In this document: piece after piece, positions 33,323 through 44,948 of the stretch | How positions within the stretch are numbered: position 1 is the first letter of the stretch | Layout: every line of letters begins with the position of its first letter | DNA from: Agrypnia vestita | Lineage: Eukaryota; Arthropoda; Insecta; Trichoptera; Phryganeidae | Assembly: GCA_016648135.1 (NCBI GenBank) | Contig: JADDOH010010260.1 | Span: forward strand, 1 to 64,000 | DNA: 64,000 nucleotides | Direction of reading: 5' to 3' | Notes under the pieces: model-generated | What the model was told of the DNA's origin: nothing | Databases searched by the model: none | What the model saw: the letters and a program-made list of their open reading frames with translations, nothing else | Translations under genes and position numbers: made by a program

Positions 33323-33335
33323 ATTAAAACTTGTG

Positions 33336-34249
33336 TTTCTTATTCGCAATCTCGCTAGCTATCGCACTTATAATATCTATTCATTCATTCGATATATTAA
33401 TAACTTACGAAGTTTCCAATTATCATTTGATTTTGTTTAACTCTCTTTGTCTGTTGTTTGTTGTGGTGGAATCATGTAATTGATTTATCTCCAACTTCCC
33501 AATTAGCTGGAGCTCTGAAATTTTCAACATTTACGTAGAGTGGATGACTATACATTATTAAATCATTTTCGATATGATTCGGTCATTATTTCGATTAAAA
33601 TTAATTATCACGTCACTCAAAACCAAGAGCCGCAGAAACAGCTGTAGAATACGCAATTCAAAAATTTCTTATAAACTTTAAAACAAAGTTTAAATATTTG
33701 GATACTGTATGGGTGATGTTAAAAAATCGATTACGAATATGCAAATAAAGCCTATAAAAGCATGTCGCCAATTTTAATTTATTTATTTATTATAATTATA
33801 TAATTAAGAACAATATTCAAAAACCAATTAAACAATATTCTACGATAAAGTATTAATATTTGTTTAAGTAATTGTATATTAATATTACAGTATAAATATT
33901 TATACATTTCTCTTGTATTATTATCCGTTTTTTAAAATAATATATATGTACAAAATATAATAAAGATAACGAGACGGAATGGCAAGATTTGATCATTTAA
34001 TTAAAAATCACAGTGGCAATACACTGAAATAATTTAATGAAGAAACTTGTTCATCAAAATACAACAAATCTATTTGAAACGGTTTACGTATTTCAGATCG
34101 TACGCATACTTTTATTGAATTTTAAAAGCTAATGAATTTAAAACTCCATAATGCCATTGTTTGAACGTAAATTCACATTAGTAAACAAATTCAGCATTCA
34201 AATAAAGAAAAATTCACACTGTCAATGTCAAGAGACTTTGTAAAAATAC
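33336..34249. other. AT-rich, no recognised feature
   Basis: Strongly AT-rich, especially 33,770-33,960. Nothing recognised. Confidence 0.4.
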
Positions 34250-34440
34250 TAACTGTTACCCGTCAAAAATGACGGTACTTTTACATGTTGGTTCCTAAAA
34301 AATAAGTATTTATTTAAAAAAAGAAATAAATAAAAAGAAAAAAACAAAAAAAAAACACTATAAAGAAGTTACGGACGTTACACGAAGTTACGACGGACGG
34401 ACGGACAAACAACGAAAATATTATAATTGGGATGTAATTA
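34250..34440. repeat. Dispersed repeat D, copy 2
   Basis: Relative of 32,577-32,770, with GACGGACGGACGGAC at about 34,393-34,407 where copy 1 has GACAGACAGAC-type units, and the shared ATTATAATTGGGATG end. Confidence 0.6.
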
Positions 34441-34596
34441 TGTATAAAAAAATTGAATTTAATCTATTATTTTTACAAAAAAAAATGAAGATAAATGAGT
34501 ATATCTACCCTTGTACAACGATATTCTTACTAACGAGCCGCAACTGTATTCTGCTATATTAAATTATATATTAAATAATTAATATTCAACTCACTA

Positions 34597-34900
34597 TTGC
34601 GCCATTTCTCCATGAGAGTAGGCTCTTTTCCTGGCACCATTATACAATTGCATTGTAAACCTTTCTTTCCACTCTCTCCTCAATCAATCGATCTATATGA
34701 CTAATCACCAAAGCAACCGTGTCACAATCCTGTTAAAGTGAACACATAACAAATTCAATTTTGTTCTGTTTTCACTCCACTATTAATGGTTTAGCAACAT
34801 ATATGCAAGAGTGATCTTATATTCATTGCGTTTCGTCTACTTTTGATCCCCTTTTCTCATCTTCAGGCTTCACTTCCATTCATCGGTGTTGGTACCAGGA
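34597..34900 (-). pseudogene. LINE remnant with internal deletion
   Basis: Minus strand reads, with frameshifts, MNGSEA, KSRRNAMNIRSLLHIC and, after unrelated bases, SHIDRLIEERVERKVYNAIV and a closing YSHGEM-like end. The order matches the LINE family of 6991-7487 and 61,319-61,793 (YGSEAW, RRMC, GHVERM-x-EERMVRKIYDA, YPHGE). More diverged than those copies and lacking the GRPRKTW block. Confidence 0.5.
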
Positions 34901-35858
34901 ATCTGTCAAGTCCCTTTAGTCTTGCTCCAGCTTATGCTTTTTTTCATTATTTTTATTTATATTTATTTATTTATTTAATGTTTATGGAAGACCAACAGCA
35001 CAAAAAAAAGCATAGAAAACATTGATACAATATAGATGGCCAATTACAGGTCTCCACATTTAGAAAATTTTTTATATAGAAAAAAATTTATATAGAAAAA
35101 AGTACATCAGTTACTACATAATGTTTCTAATCAGTGTATTTTAGGACCTACGACCAATGAAGTTTCCTGGGAGTTAGTAATCAACAAAAATGAGGATGAA
35201 TAAACAACTATTTAAATAATTAAACAGCAATGACATAAAATTTAAAATTAAAAACAATATAAAAATTAACAATCTGTAAAGAAAATAAGTATACAATGCA
35301 CAAAGTAACAAAATAAATTAATTAAAAGTAATAATAAATATGGTAATATAAAAAAAAAAGGGTGGGAAGTGGAAAGGAAAACGAAAAGTACTATTCACTT
35401 TATTTTCAGTAGACAGTTTTATTTCGATATCTTGGTCAGCCTTTCCGTTCCTATCAAACATACCTATAAGCCAACTAATAATCTTTTCTATTTGTTCCAA
35501 ACATTCATTACCAGTGTTTCACAAGATACCTTACTTTTATCCATGACACCAAGATCTTGTCCATTTTCCATATATTCATCCTCAAAGTACTATACTACGC
35601 GTTCGTACGTGATAAAACTACAATATGCGTCTCAAGTGTGGAACCCGCGGTAAATTACATACATTGCGAGATTAGAACGAATACAAATAAAAATGTTTCT
35701 TCGCAACTTTAACGTTAGATTAATCTTTTGATCGTTAGGGTTTAACGCTAGATGTATCTTTTAATCCTATTTACCTTGAGGTAGTTAATTTCCGCAATAT
35801 GAAAATCCTGGGGCTTGGAGGTTGAGCACGAGCTTATCTAATACTCTTATTTAAATTA
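34901..35858. other. No recognised feature
   Basis: A TTTATTTATTTATTTA microsatellite (34,955-34,980) and AT-rich sequence. The frame at 35,369-35,653 has no recognised domain. Confidence 0.35.
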
Positions 35859-36000
35859 ATGCAAGGATATCTCGACTGTTTCAGACAACTGGATCTAATC
35901 TCCTTTCACGCTCTTTGTAGACAAACCCGACAGAATGTGCTACTTAATATTTCGAGAAATACAACAAGCTTCAAAATAACGTTTATATACTGCAAATCCA
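35859..36000. repeat. Dispersed repeat F, copy 1
   Basis: GGATATCTCGACTGT, then AATCTC-TTTCA, CAGAC-ACCCGACA-AA and TTCGAGAAATA match 40,609-40,760 in the same order. About 75 percent identical by eye. No coding recognised. Confidence 0.55.
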
Positions 36001-36380
36001 AGTTAGTTCGTATACCTGTTAGCCATTTCGTTTCGGAGTACCAGTTATCTTTTCGTTTCGACCAGTCTCGCTTTCTCGATTTTGCTGGACAGGACAGATT
36101 TTATCGCCTCCTGTCCTGTAAATTCTTGTCTCGTCTTGTATTTAAGTTGTGCATACAGACATTTCTCGTCTCGTCACCGCTGGACAACAGGATTATCGCG
36201 TGTTGGATCCAACCGAGTGAGTTAAGTGTTTGGTGAGGTGACAGCTGGAAGGCGCGCCGAGAGACAAAAGGTGAGTCAAAACGTTCCTTCCCCTCCCAAC
36301 CATACAGTCCACTTCTCGTCTCGTCACTCCTCTTAACCTTCCCTATTCCTAATCCTATTTCCTTCCACATATTACCCCTT
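36001..36380. other. Mixed-composition sequence, possible promoter-like TATTTAAG
   Basis: Contains repeated CTCGTCTCGTC words (36,128-36,165 and 36,315-36,330) and TATTTAAG at 36,140. No gene can be supported. Confidence 0.3.
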
Positions 36381-36479
36381 CATCCCTACGTACGCGGCGG
36401 ATGGCGTCGCGTACGTAGGGATGAACGATGGCTATCTACCACCATAACCACCCACCGGTGGTTATGGTGGTAGATAGCC
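36381..36479. repeat. Two adjacent perfect hairpins
   Basis: Hairpin 1: CATCCCTACGTACGCG (36,381-36,396) pairs perfectly with 36,408-36,423, loop 11. Hairpin 2: the 23 bases 36,430-36,452 pair perfectly with 36,457-36,479, loop 4. Only six bases separate them. Perfect stems with no substitutions suggest recent origin or maintained structure. They lie upstream of the heat-shock-element array. Confidence 0.85.
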
Positions 36480-36640
36480 CTTGGTGTCACATCAAAAATA
36501 TACGAGTTTGGTGGGGGTGACTGTGCGTGGGTGGGAGTGGGTGACGAAAATGTGCTTTCTAGCACATTGTTTTGTTATGGGAAGGCCACAAATGCCTCAG
36601 ATTGTTTCAAAATAGGCGCGCCGATTGTGTCGGTGAGTCT

Positions 36641-36824
36641 AGAAGGTTCCGGAAAAACCTGCTCTAGAAAATTCTGGGAGGAGTTCTGGAAAATTCCCGA
36701 AAGTTCTATAAGGTTCTAAACTGAGTGGCGGAATGTGTCGGTATGTCAAGAAAGTTCCTGTACATTCAATAAATTTCTTGAAATTTCTGGAAGGATAATG
36801 TTCTAGAAGGTTCGCGAAAGTTCT
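36641..36824. promoter_or_regulatory. Array of heat-shock elements
   Basis: Heat-shock factor binds alternating nTTCn/nGAAn 5-bp units in phase (established). Here: GAA-TTC-GAA at 36,642-36,654; TTC-GAA-TTC-GAA-TTC in perfect phase at 36,684-36,706; GAA-TTC at 36,750-36,757; TTC-GAA-TTC-GAA at 36,775-36,792; TTC-GAA-TTC-GAA-TTC at 36,801-36,823. Three perfect units already make a good site; two perfect pentamers within 140 bp are rare by chance. No gene lies next to it in the window. It sits just upstream of a Helitron-like 3' end at 36,884. Confidence 0.75.
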
Positions 36825-36849
36825 ATGACGATCCAAACAGTGTACTAAA

Positions 36850-36884
36850 AATCTACGCGTGCGAAGCCGCGCGGGCACAGCTAG
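36850..36884 (+). mobile_element. Helitron-like 3' terminus
   Basis: ATCTACGCGTGCGAAGCCGC then GCGGGCACAG and CTAG (36,881-36,884) matches the 3' end at 8920-8954. A short CGCG...CGCG hairpin precedes the CTAG. The 5' end of this copy was not found; sequence upstream differs from 8586-8900, so it is a different or rearranged member. The base after CTAG is A, not the expected T. Confidence 0.45.
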
Positions 36885-38806
36885 AATACTATTAAAAAAG
36901 GAAAAAAAAAATTCTGAAAGCGGTAAAAAATTAATCTAAGCATGTGAATAGATGTGGAGAACCAAAACACAACATTGGAATGTGAATCTTTTAATGCTTA
37001 AGAGAATAGAAAGGGAAGGTATACCTCAATAGGGATTAATCATTGCAAAGGTTTGATTTCACGTACTGGAGATACCATTCTTCTCGGTGAGAGGTCTGGT
37101 GTGAGAATATTGATAAGGGAGCTATCAAGCAAAAAGTAATTTACATGAGACGCCGAAATAAGGGTCGCAAAAGGACAGGGGTAGATTACCCCATTACAGC
37201 GTGAGATATTATATTAGGTGCTAAGATAGGGGTGGTAAAATCCCCAATATGTTTGAAGGAAAATAGCAGCATTATGATTGACTGTGGGAAAAGTATTTTC
37301 TGAATATTTAATCTAATGGTAATACACTCGCACAGTGAGCCCAGACATCGCCCGGCTGACCAGGAGACCAGCATGTAGGTCCTTTTCATCACAATCGATA
37401 AGCAAACTCGAAAAATAATAATAATATCTTTTGTTCACAGAAATTATTCGCAGGAAGTAATTTTCGCGATTTCTTAATTGATTGTTTTAGGGAAACCACC
37501 TCACATTTCAATAAATTATCTCCGTTTAAAAAAACATATTAACAGTGTTTAAAAAATTGGATAAATTAATCAAGTATTCAAGAGTTTTCAAAATAGTATA
37601 AAAGAAACAGTAGGTGTATATAACTTAAAACAAATGAACTAAATTATAAACCAGATATTCAAAAAATTGTAAAATAGAAACAAAGTTGTATTAACAAACA
37701 AAAAAATCACACTGTCACACTAATATGTCTATCTTGAAAATTGTTAGCGTTCAAATATACATCAATATGAACTTATTCCAAAGCGGACGTACGCCTAAAT
37801 ATAATATCACTGTATTTCAGACCGTTACCAACTGCGAATATAAAACGCAATAAAATCTCAAATATTTTTGAAGAGATTATTGTTAACTGTATGTAATGCC
37901 AAACTGCAGAAAACAGGTCTCAATTTATTTATTTGCTCATTTAACTGTATTTTTTCACTACTTCATGTATGCGAAAATATATATCGAGGATAGAAAGCTA
38001 AAAAGTGATTACAAGAGAATATAAATATAGAGCAAGATAAAGTTTTGTTAATCTGATTTTGTCAATATTTTTTTTATTATTAAACGATTTACATATTTGT
38101 CAATCCAAAACACATGAAAATCCTTTCATAATAAAAGAAACATTGACAAAATTAGATAAACATAACTTTATTTTGCTCTCCTGTAAAGTTTGAAATAATC
38201 ACTAATGCCCTTTTGGCTTTCAACCCTCAATATATTTCTTAATTTTTTACATGTTTCTTTTTTACTTTCGCTATTATTTTATAATAAAAACTATCTATTT
38301 TTTATACATATTTTATATTTACGTCTACAATTAATTGATTAATTTTATATGGTATTTTGTTTTTTATTGTAAGCTGCAGATCTCGGCGCAGGTTCATCCT
38401 AGTGAGATAAGTGGCTCTTTTTCTAGCAATCACGCATTAAGTTCAAGATAAATAAAAAATAAAAAATGAAAATTACATAAAATGTTTTATGATGCTAAAT
38501 GATTAACGGGAACGTGAGTTTCGTATCTCACCATGCGTTGACATATTTATGAGATTTTTTTTACTGTACACGCGGCATATCTTCAGTAAGCAAATTGAAC
38601 CGTTGCGTTGTCCACAAACGTTTAATTTAATCACTAAACACACGTCATATGATTTAATATTTTACAAAACTGTTAATTATTTTCAAAAAAAATATTACGA
38701 GCGGTTTCCCACCCCTAGACGAAATCCATCATTCATACAAATATTTATAATAAAATAGAACCTCGACTATCAGAAAACATGAATCGAGCCCAGCTAAGAT
38801 ACATGA
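36885..38806. other. AT-rich, no recognised gene
   Basis: Nothing recognised in 1.9 kb except a mixed-composition stretch at 37,000-37,400. Small frames, including 38,549-38,758, have no recognised domain. Confidence 0.4.
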
Positions 38807-39139
38807 GGGGGGGGGGGGGGGGGTTGTTTTCAGTTTCCTAAAATTTCACATTTAAAAAACATCACACTTCAATTTAAAATTTGAAGTATGCGATTTGAAA
38901 TGTGTAGTTTGTAGTGTGCAGTTTAAAATAAAGTGTACTGTTTGAAGTACATATGTAGTTTAATAACTTTGAAGTGTACGCACTTTGTAGCGTGCACTTT
39001 AAAATAAAATGTACTATTTAAAGTATGTATTTTAAAATAACTTTGAAGTGTGTAGAGTATGTAGTGTAAATTGAAGTGTACATTTCAATTTAATATAGTA
39101 CTACATTGTAGTACTTAGTACAGAGCGGATCCATCACTA
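38807..39139. mobile_element. Truncated hAT-type MITE (TAGYGAWGGG family), reverse
   Basis: Ends on the right with CCATCACTA (39,131-39,139), the inverted form of TAGTGATGG. It contains AGTACTACATTGTAGTACT and TTTGAAGTGTA words of the family and is cut on the left at a run of 17 G (38,807-38,823), the counterpart of the internal C run of full copies. The missing 5' part suggests breakage at the homopolymer. Confidence 0.7.
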
Positions 39140-39141
39140 CA

Positions 39142-39708
39142 AGGCAGACGAGAGCCGACCTCCGGAATAGAAAGACTTGGATAGCCACGTATAGTGTTTA
39201 ATATCGATAATAAGGACGAAGTCCTCCAAAACCGAATACACAGAGATATTACATTTTCTAACTGGTCTAGTTAGATACAAGCAAAATATTTTGAAGAAAA
39301 TTGATATCCCTGGTTATAAGGGATGGTCGGGGGAGGTGGGCGGAGACGTGGAGTAATGATGGTTAGTGCGCCGGGAGGGCTGCTTGACAAACCTGGCGGA
39401 ACACAGCTGTTTGACGTACGGCGGGGACAGAGTGGAGGTACATAATAAATAAACCAAACATACTTTAATACCAAGGGATGTAAAAAGTTTTGCGTAATAC
39501 GGGGAATGGTATTTAATATTTGATGCGACACCGTCTCCTGTAAATTTGATACGACTACTGTATTGAGCGGTACCGTGCCGTAGTACACGGATATGCAGGG
39601 AGGGGGAGTGGGGGAGACGTGACAAAACTGTGAATTTATATAACATCTAAGAAGAAAAGTGATGCATCGCAGATGGAGTCGCAGAGTATTAAATATATTC
39701 CTATAATT
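39142..39708. other. No recognised gene
   Basis: Purine-rich GC-balanced block at 39,310-39,440 and 39,600-39,625 (GGGAGGGGGAGTGGGGGAG). Minus-strand frames 39,271-39,588 and 39,314-39,646 are open but show no domain. Confidence 0.35.
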
Positions 39709-40250
39709 TATTTATTTAACGCCCTTATGGGCTTTTACAAATATACAGAAAACAAATTTAAAAAAATTAACATAAGACAGATAAAATAATACGGTACAAA
39801 TAACAATAGTTAAAAGGTAAAATAATAATACAGAAAAACATAAGACAGATAAAATAATAATACAGTTAAAGGTACAAATAATAATAGTTAAAAGGTAAAA
39901 TAATAATACAGAAAAATTAATTATCCATTTCCATTTCGTTGAGATGTAAAGAATTGTATCAGCTTTGTCCTATACACAGTTATATTATTAGCAAAAATGT
40001 CAGCCGCCTCTGCATGTTCATTCCCTAATGAGTGTAATCTGGGAATTACGGAGTTTGCTAATGCATTAGTTCTGACACTATAATAGAATAATGCACTGTG
40101 TTCTTACATTTATATTTTCACCTGTAGATTCATGAAGATACATGTTGATACTTCTAATGTTTCGGTATGTCAAATGGTAGCTGATTATCTGAGACTTTTC
40201 GCCTATCGAATGGAAGTATTTAATCAATTTTAACATCGAAATATACACGG
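39709..40250 (-). pseudogene. LINE-like 3' end with conserved C-terminal peptide
   Basis: On the minus strand a frame of about 57 codons ends at a stop at 39,921-39,923: SALFYYSVRTNALANSVIP, then RLHSLGNEHAEAADIF and NNITVYRTKLIQFF. The SVRT...NSVIPRL...DIF...YR-KL pattern looks like the last residues of a LINE polyprotein, but I do not recognise the clade. The 3' flank holds GCCCTTATGGGCTTTT and tandem AGGTAAAATAATAATACAG units, then a TAAA-type tail at 39,709. The 3' flank recurs at 59,193-59,560. Confidence 0.5.
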
Positions 40251-40608
40251 AAAAATATTTGAAATTTTAAAACTTTATTGAAAAATCTACTAAAAAAAAT
40301 CAATCACAGAAACGCTATGAAAAATATCTCATCAAAGCAATTAATATTTATAATTTTTTAATGTTATTACAATACCTTATTTATTTTTATAACTTAGTCT
40401 AAAGTTTCCAGAAACATTTTATTTTTCTTACATTATATTATTATTCACTGCTGCTACATTAACAATATATACTATTACAATGCCCCCCACTTTTAAAACA
40501 CGAGAAATAAATTCTCTTTTAAAGGTGGTTAAGCCTTAATATTCTCGTTCCGTTATTTAAATACTATTACTATTATTTTTACTAATACTATTATTTAAAC
40601 TACTCAGA
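40251..40608. other. AT-rich, no recognised feature
   Basis: Nothing beyond AT-rich sequence, with a CCCCCC run at about 40,485. Confidence 0.4.
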
Positions 40609-40760
40609 GGATATCTCGACTGTCCCAATCAAGTGGACTTAATCTCTTTTCATGTTCCCTGCAGACGTACCCGACAAAACGTGGTTTTCCATGTTCCGAG
40701 AAATAGAGCATTCCATACACAAAATACATTTTTATATCGCGCATGTAAAGCTTTCAATAA
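40609..40760. repeat. Dispersed repeat F, copy 2
   Basis: Second copy of the 35,859-36,000 repeat (GGATATCTCGACTGT start). Confidence 0.55.
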
Positions 40761-41564
40761 TAATTGTATCGATATTGACCTCTTCAACATTGGTCTTACT
40801 GAATTTAAAAGAATGCTTTAGATTACGTGTACTAAATCGACTTTGACCAATCACTCAGTATATCTAATCTTCTCTTCCTCCACCTCTATCTTGACTCCTA
40901 CCTCCTCATCCTTTTTCTCACATTAATTAACTCATTTCTTGATATACTTTTTTCTTTTTTCACATTAAATCACTTAACATTATTCAGTCTTAACATTGTT
41001 TGTTGCTTACTACAATTCATTAATAAATTCAAAATAATTAACTTAAAAATATCTTATCTAACTTTGTTCTTATTATCTGTGAAGCTTTTTAATCGGTCTA
41101 TGAAATGAACATTATGCTCTTACATTATATGTTTAAAAAACTGTTAAGATTCCTTAATAAATAAATAAATATGTAATTAACACCATTACATGCAATGTAA
41201 TTTGTAGTGTATTCCCGCCTGGGAATGCAGTTATGGGGTTTCAGGTGGAGTTCATACGCGTTCTAGTAATTACTCCTGTTCATCAACACGATATGCTTTG
41301 CTGCCGACCGAGCGTGCTGGAGTCTGTCTGTCCAAAGCGTGCCCCGGGAATTGAAGATTCGGTGCGTCAGAACGTCCCCGGTTTTATGCGCTCGCCTCCC
41401 CCACCGCTCCCGCGCCTATGAACGCGGGTGGCGAGCACACAAAAACACTACATAATTAAAAAAAATATATTTGGGTAACATAAAATATGGATTGTCGTGT
41501 AAATTAAAATAATTAATATTCAATTTTTATATTTTTACTTACGTTTACCAAAATATATATTTAC
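40761..41564. other. No recognised gene; CpG-rich block 41,215-41,440
   Basis: AT-rich to 41,210, then a GC-rich block (GCTCGCCTCCCCCACCGCTC) of about 225 bp, then AT-rich. Open frame 41,233-41,421 without recognised domain. Confidence 0.35.
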
Positions 41565-41900
41565 CAACACTACACTACTACATTCACAACACTATACACC
41601 CCAACCATAGTATTGTTAAACATTCACCAATATTGATCACATGCGTGTTAATCTTGTCAGAGATAAGCATGCACTACTAGCTTACTGATCATTCAGGAAT
41701 CTAACGAAAGAGAGTGAGAGGGGGCGGGGTTTAAGTGGGTGTTACCCCATCTTTTGTGAACGTTAAATTAAACAAAGAATATAGTAGTGTAGTGTTGGTC
41801 CTGACGAAGAGACGGATACGTCTCGAAACCGGTAGACCTAAAATCTGATAGTGGTTTTTACTAAGTTAACTAACAATCTGTTACATTTTTTTTACAGTAA
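41565..41900 (+). repeat. CCTGA-hairpin family member with split foldback
   Basis: ACACTACACTACTACATTC... (41,567-41,617) is the inverted partner of ATAGTAGTGTAGTGTTGG at 41,780-41,797. Between them lie about 160 bp (41,618-41,778) absent from the spacer copy at 2829-2863. The motif CCTGACGA - GAGACG GATA CGTCTC - GAAACC - GTAG sits at 41,800-41,835, followed by TGATAGTGGTTTTTACTAAG as in 2925-2945. It breaks off after AACAATCTGTTAC. Confidence 0.75.
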
Positions 41901-42332
41901 AGATAGCGACAGTTTTTTGGAATGGTATTTCTCTTCTACAAGAGTAATACAACTCGTGACTAGGAGAGGAGTAGGTATCATTATAATGTATGAAATAGTT
42001 AGTGGTACATAAATGTATACAATAAGAAAAAAGTAACTAATATGCGATAATTATGATACATTTATGTAGGACAACAATAAAAAAACTAACAATAATTCAT
42101 TTGTAATACCTGTATCTCCCTCATCTGTGGCCCGATTGTAATGATCTAAACTATCTAAAGGCGTGTACGGATATTATTATATTGATGATAAAAAATGCAT
42201 GGCATGTTTGATAAATACAAATAAACAAATGAAGTTGGTTCGCACCATCATACTCGGAGATACGTTGACAATCATAAACATGTTAAAGATGTCACATCAG
42301 CCAATCACAACAAGATAGAAATAATGAAAATA
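41901..42332. other. AT-rich, no recognised feature
   Basis: Nothing recognised. Confidence 0.4.
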
Positions 42333-42726
42333 CTTCATCTTCTTCTCGTGCCCTGTCAGTTTAACGGATGTCGGCTATCATGTAGGCTATGTGGACTTGG
42401 ACAGTAGACTGCCCAAACCACTGTCTCAAGTTTTTCAGCCATCAAGTCCTCTTTCTTCCAGGGCCCCGGCTTTCGGCAATCATTCCCTGCATTATGAGAT
42501 GCGAGATCTCGTATTTCTCTGGATGTCTCATCACATGTCCTAGATATTTTACGGATTTTTATTGTTTTAATAACTTCTTTTTCTTTTTTCATCCGAGCCA
42601 TAACATCTTCATTCGTAACTCTGTCCGTCCAGCTTATTTTGAGAATTCTTCTGTAGATCCACATCTCGAATACCTCAAGTCGCCTTATCAGTTCTTCGGT
42701 AAGCGTCCATGCTTCCGTTCCTTAGA
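42333..42726 (-). pseudogene. LINE 3' fragment (MWIYRRILKISWTD type)
   Basis: Minus strand: a GTEAW-LT-EL-RRLEVFEM lead-in with one shift, then MWIYRRILKISWTDRVTN, VMARMKKEKEVIKTIK and IRKIS, after which frameshifts hide the GHV-x-R block and the GPGR-x-x-x-SWL-NL tail. It matches, block for block, the second half of the LINE at 28,923-29,827 (MWIHRRMLRIPWTD). The 3' tail is GAAGAAGATGAAG (plus-strand complement at 42,333-42,346). 5'-truncated and broken. Confidence 0.8.
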
Positions 42727-44432
42727 ATAATACTGAAAACACGTAGCATCACTATCACAATATACGAGGAAAAATTGAAAATGAATTATTTCTGTGACAT
42801 CCGTTCTCGAAACATTGTAAGATAGCCGATTGCTTTCTTCCAATTTATAATATGTTTGATTGTAATAAAAGTCTGACATTATGGACACACTATACAAAAA
42901 GTCGGCTTGTTTTGTGAAAAAACTAATAAACGTTACTTGCGAAAATAAGCATTTTGGCGGGAGTTTAAAATTGTGATTTTCAAAATCGTTTTTTAATGTT
43001 GATATGCATATTAAAAGAAAATCTTTTTCATAAATGTATTTTCTAAACCAAAGTTAAGATTTTTTAATTGAAAAAAATGTGAAATAACCCTATTCTAATT
43101 AAAAAAATAAACGTTGCACCTACTTATATTCCACTGCAAATCGCCAGATGCCTTTCACATTTCTGATACCTTAGCGCAAAGCACCCGTTTCTTAGTTTTC
43201 AGCAGTCACTCTCGTGAACAATAATATTTAGCATTCATATTGAATACCATTACATTTTGTTGTTCTGGAGTTATTGCAGACATACTACAAACATACACAC
43301 ATATACACAAAGGCCTTTTATTACTGGTTAAGATATTCGTTGAAAACTACAATAGACGTACAACTGTATATTGTCATACAGCTTCTTCTTTGAGCTTGCG
43401 CGAACAAAAGAATTTCTTGAAAAGATAAGACGTAAAAGATTTAAGTATCCTGTTGATTTTCAGAATCGGCAGACGAAGAGATTCCGAAGACGCTTATGAA
43501 AGTTTTCTATGCTGGCGGGGCGGGTACTCGGGGAATGATCAATTTTAGGATATAAATATTGTTATAAGAGGAAAGATAAACCAATTTCAAATGAAATAAG
43601 AAATTTCTCATCGTGAGAAGCACACACATTACGTAGGTTGAGAATTTATGTTGCTGCTATTAGTTTGACCTTAGTAAAATGATTTTTTTATAACATTCTT
43701 GCATCGACGAAAATTAATATCATTTAGTGTAACAAGTAGGTACCTACCTACCTAGGCTGGACGTGCAAAGCTCAGCCCTTATGAAGTATTTTTTTATTAC
43801 TCATTCGCGCATTTGTATTTTATTAATTCACAATCTAAATAAAAGTTCTTCAAATTCACGAAATATTCTTATTCCTTTTAAAATAGCTTCTTAAAATTCA
43901 ACATACAGCCAGAAAACCTTATTTTTTGTGACTTTTCTACAGAAATATCTTTTTAATATCAACCTTCCTCAGAATATGCAGAAAATAATCTTCTCTTTAT
44001 GTAATCGTATTGATTTAGTAAACCTAAAAAATCCTTTTATGTTTATTAAATGTTTGTCGGTCAATAAATAATATGAATAAAACTTTAACAATACGTAGGA
44101 ACTAGGCTGTATGCATAGAGTTCAATAAAAATAAAAATAAAATGTCCAAAACGCAATATTTTTTCACATCCAATCAAATGGTACGTGCCAGACGATTATA
44201 GAATTAACATATTCCAATTATGCACGCACACGGGTTACGTTTGCAGGACATTATAAAAAAATTAACATCCTATGTGATGTGCGAGCATTATATTTATGTA
44301 GACAAGTATTTTATTTTATTTTTTACATTTAGGAAAAAATTTAAAATATAATTTTAAATTTTTTCCTAAAAAGAAAAGTTAAAATTTTATTACAAGAAAA
44401 CAGCGCATTACATCAACAAAAAAAATCGTAAT
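42727..44432. other. No recognised gene
   Basis: AT-rich sequence. 43,735-43,760 has TAGGTACCTACCTACCTAGG. Inverted pair AGGAAAAAATTTAAAAT / ATTTTAAATTTTTTCCT near 44,331-44,368. Nothing else recognised. Confidence 0.4.
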
Positions 44433-44948
44433 GTATATTATAGATGTCTCAAAGAGACGAAACTGTATTTTTTATGGGAAAAATCCCGGGATCGTCAGGA
44501 TTGCCCTTTAGGGATCCCTCGAGATTAGAATTTCCAATCCCGCGGGATATCTACGGATCGGGATCCCGAATACTTTTGTGTTTTTTTTTGTTTATAGAGC
44601 TGAATAGTGATTAACAACAATGCCTTGCATTTTTAAATCAGCAATTTTAATATAATGTTCATTATTAATCATTGCATTAAAGTATTTGTAGGCGTTTTTC
44701 CAAGCTCCAATCGGTCAATGTAGTAGAGTAAAAACTACTAACTAGGTTGATAAAATACAGCAAATATTATTTATAATTATTTTCAATATTTGAATGTGAC
44801 ATGAACATTAGTTTTAAGTGCTTACTAAAAGCTTTATAGACATATACAATTAAACATACAAAGCATGATAATCCCGTCTGATTTTTCGGTTCGGGATTGA
44901 TCTCGTAAAATGCCTCGAGATCTCGCGGGATCGGGATAGCATTCCCTA
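44433..44948. mobile_element. hAT-like element copy 2 next to a piece of element E
   Basis: 44,433-44,482 matches one end of element E (ATGTATATTATAGATGTCTC). 44,483-44,948 is the reverse-oriented relative of 12,918-13,260, ending in GATCGGGATAGCATTCCCTA. Subterminal words ATCCCGGGATCG, TCCCTCGAGATT and GCGGGATATCTACGGATCGG crowd the left part. No transposase is visible. Confidence 0.6.

Noticed and set aside
36639..36878. Open frame on the minus strand over the TTC/GAA array as coding.
   Set aside because: The frame is a by-product of the repeated TTCNNGAA words; the phased pattern fits heat-shock elements better.
38807..38823. Run of 17 G as a regulatory G-quadruplex.
   Set aside because: It is the homopolymer of a hAT-type MITE family and varies in length between copies.
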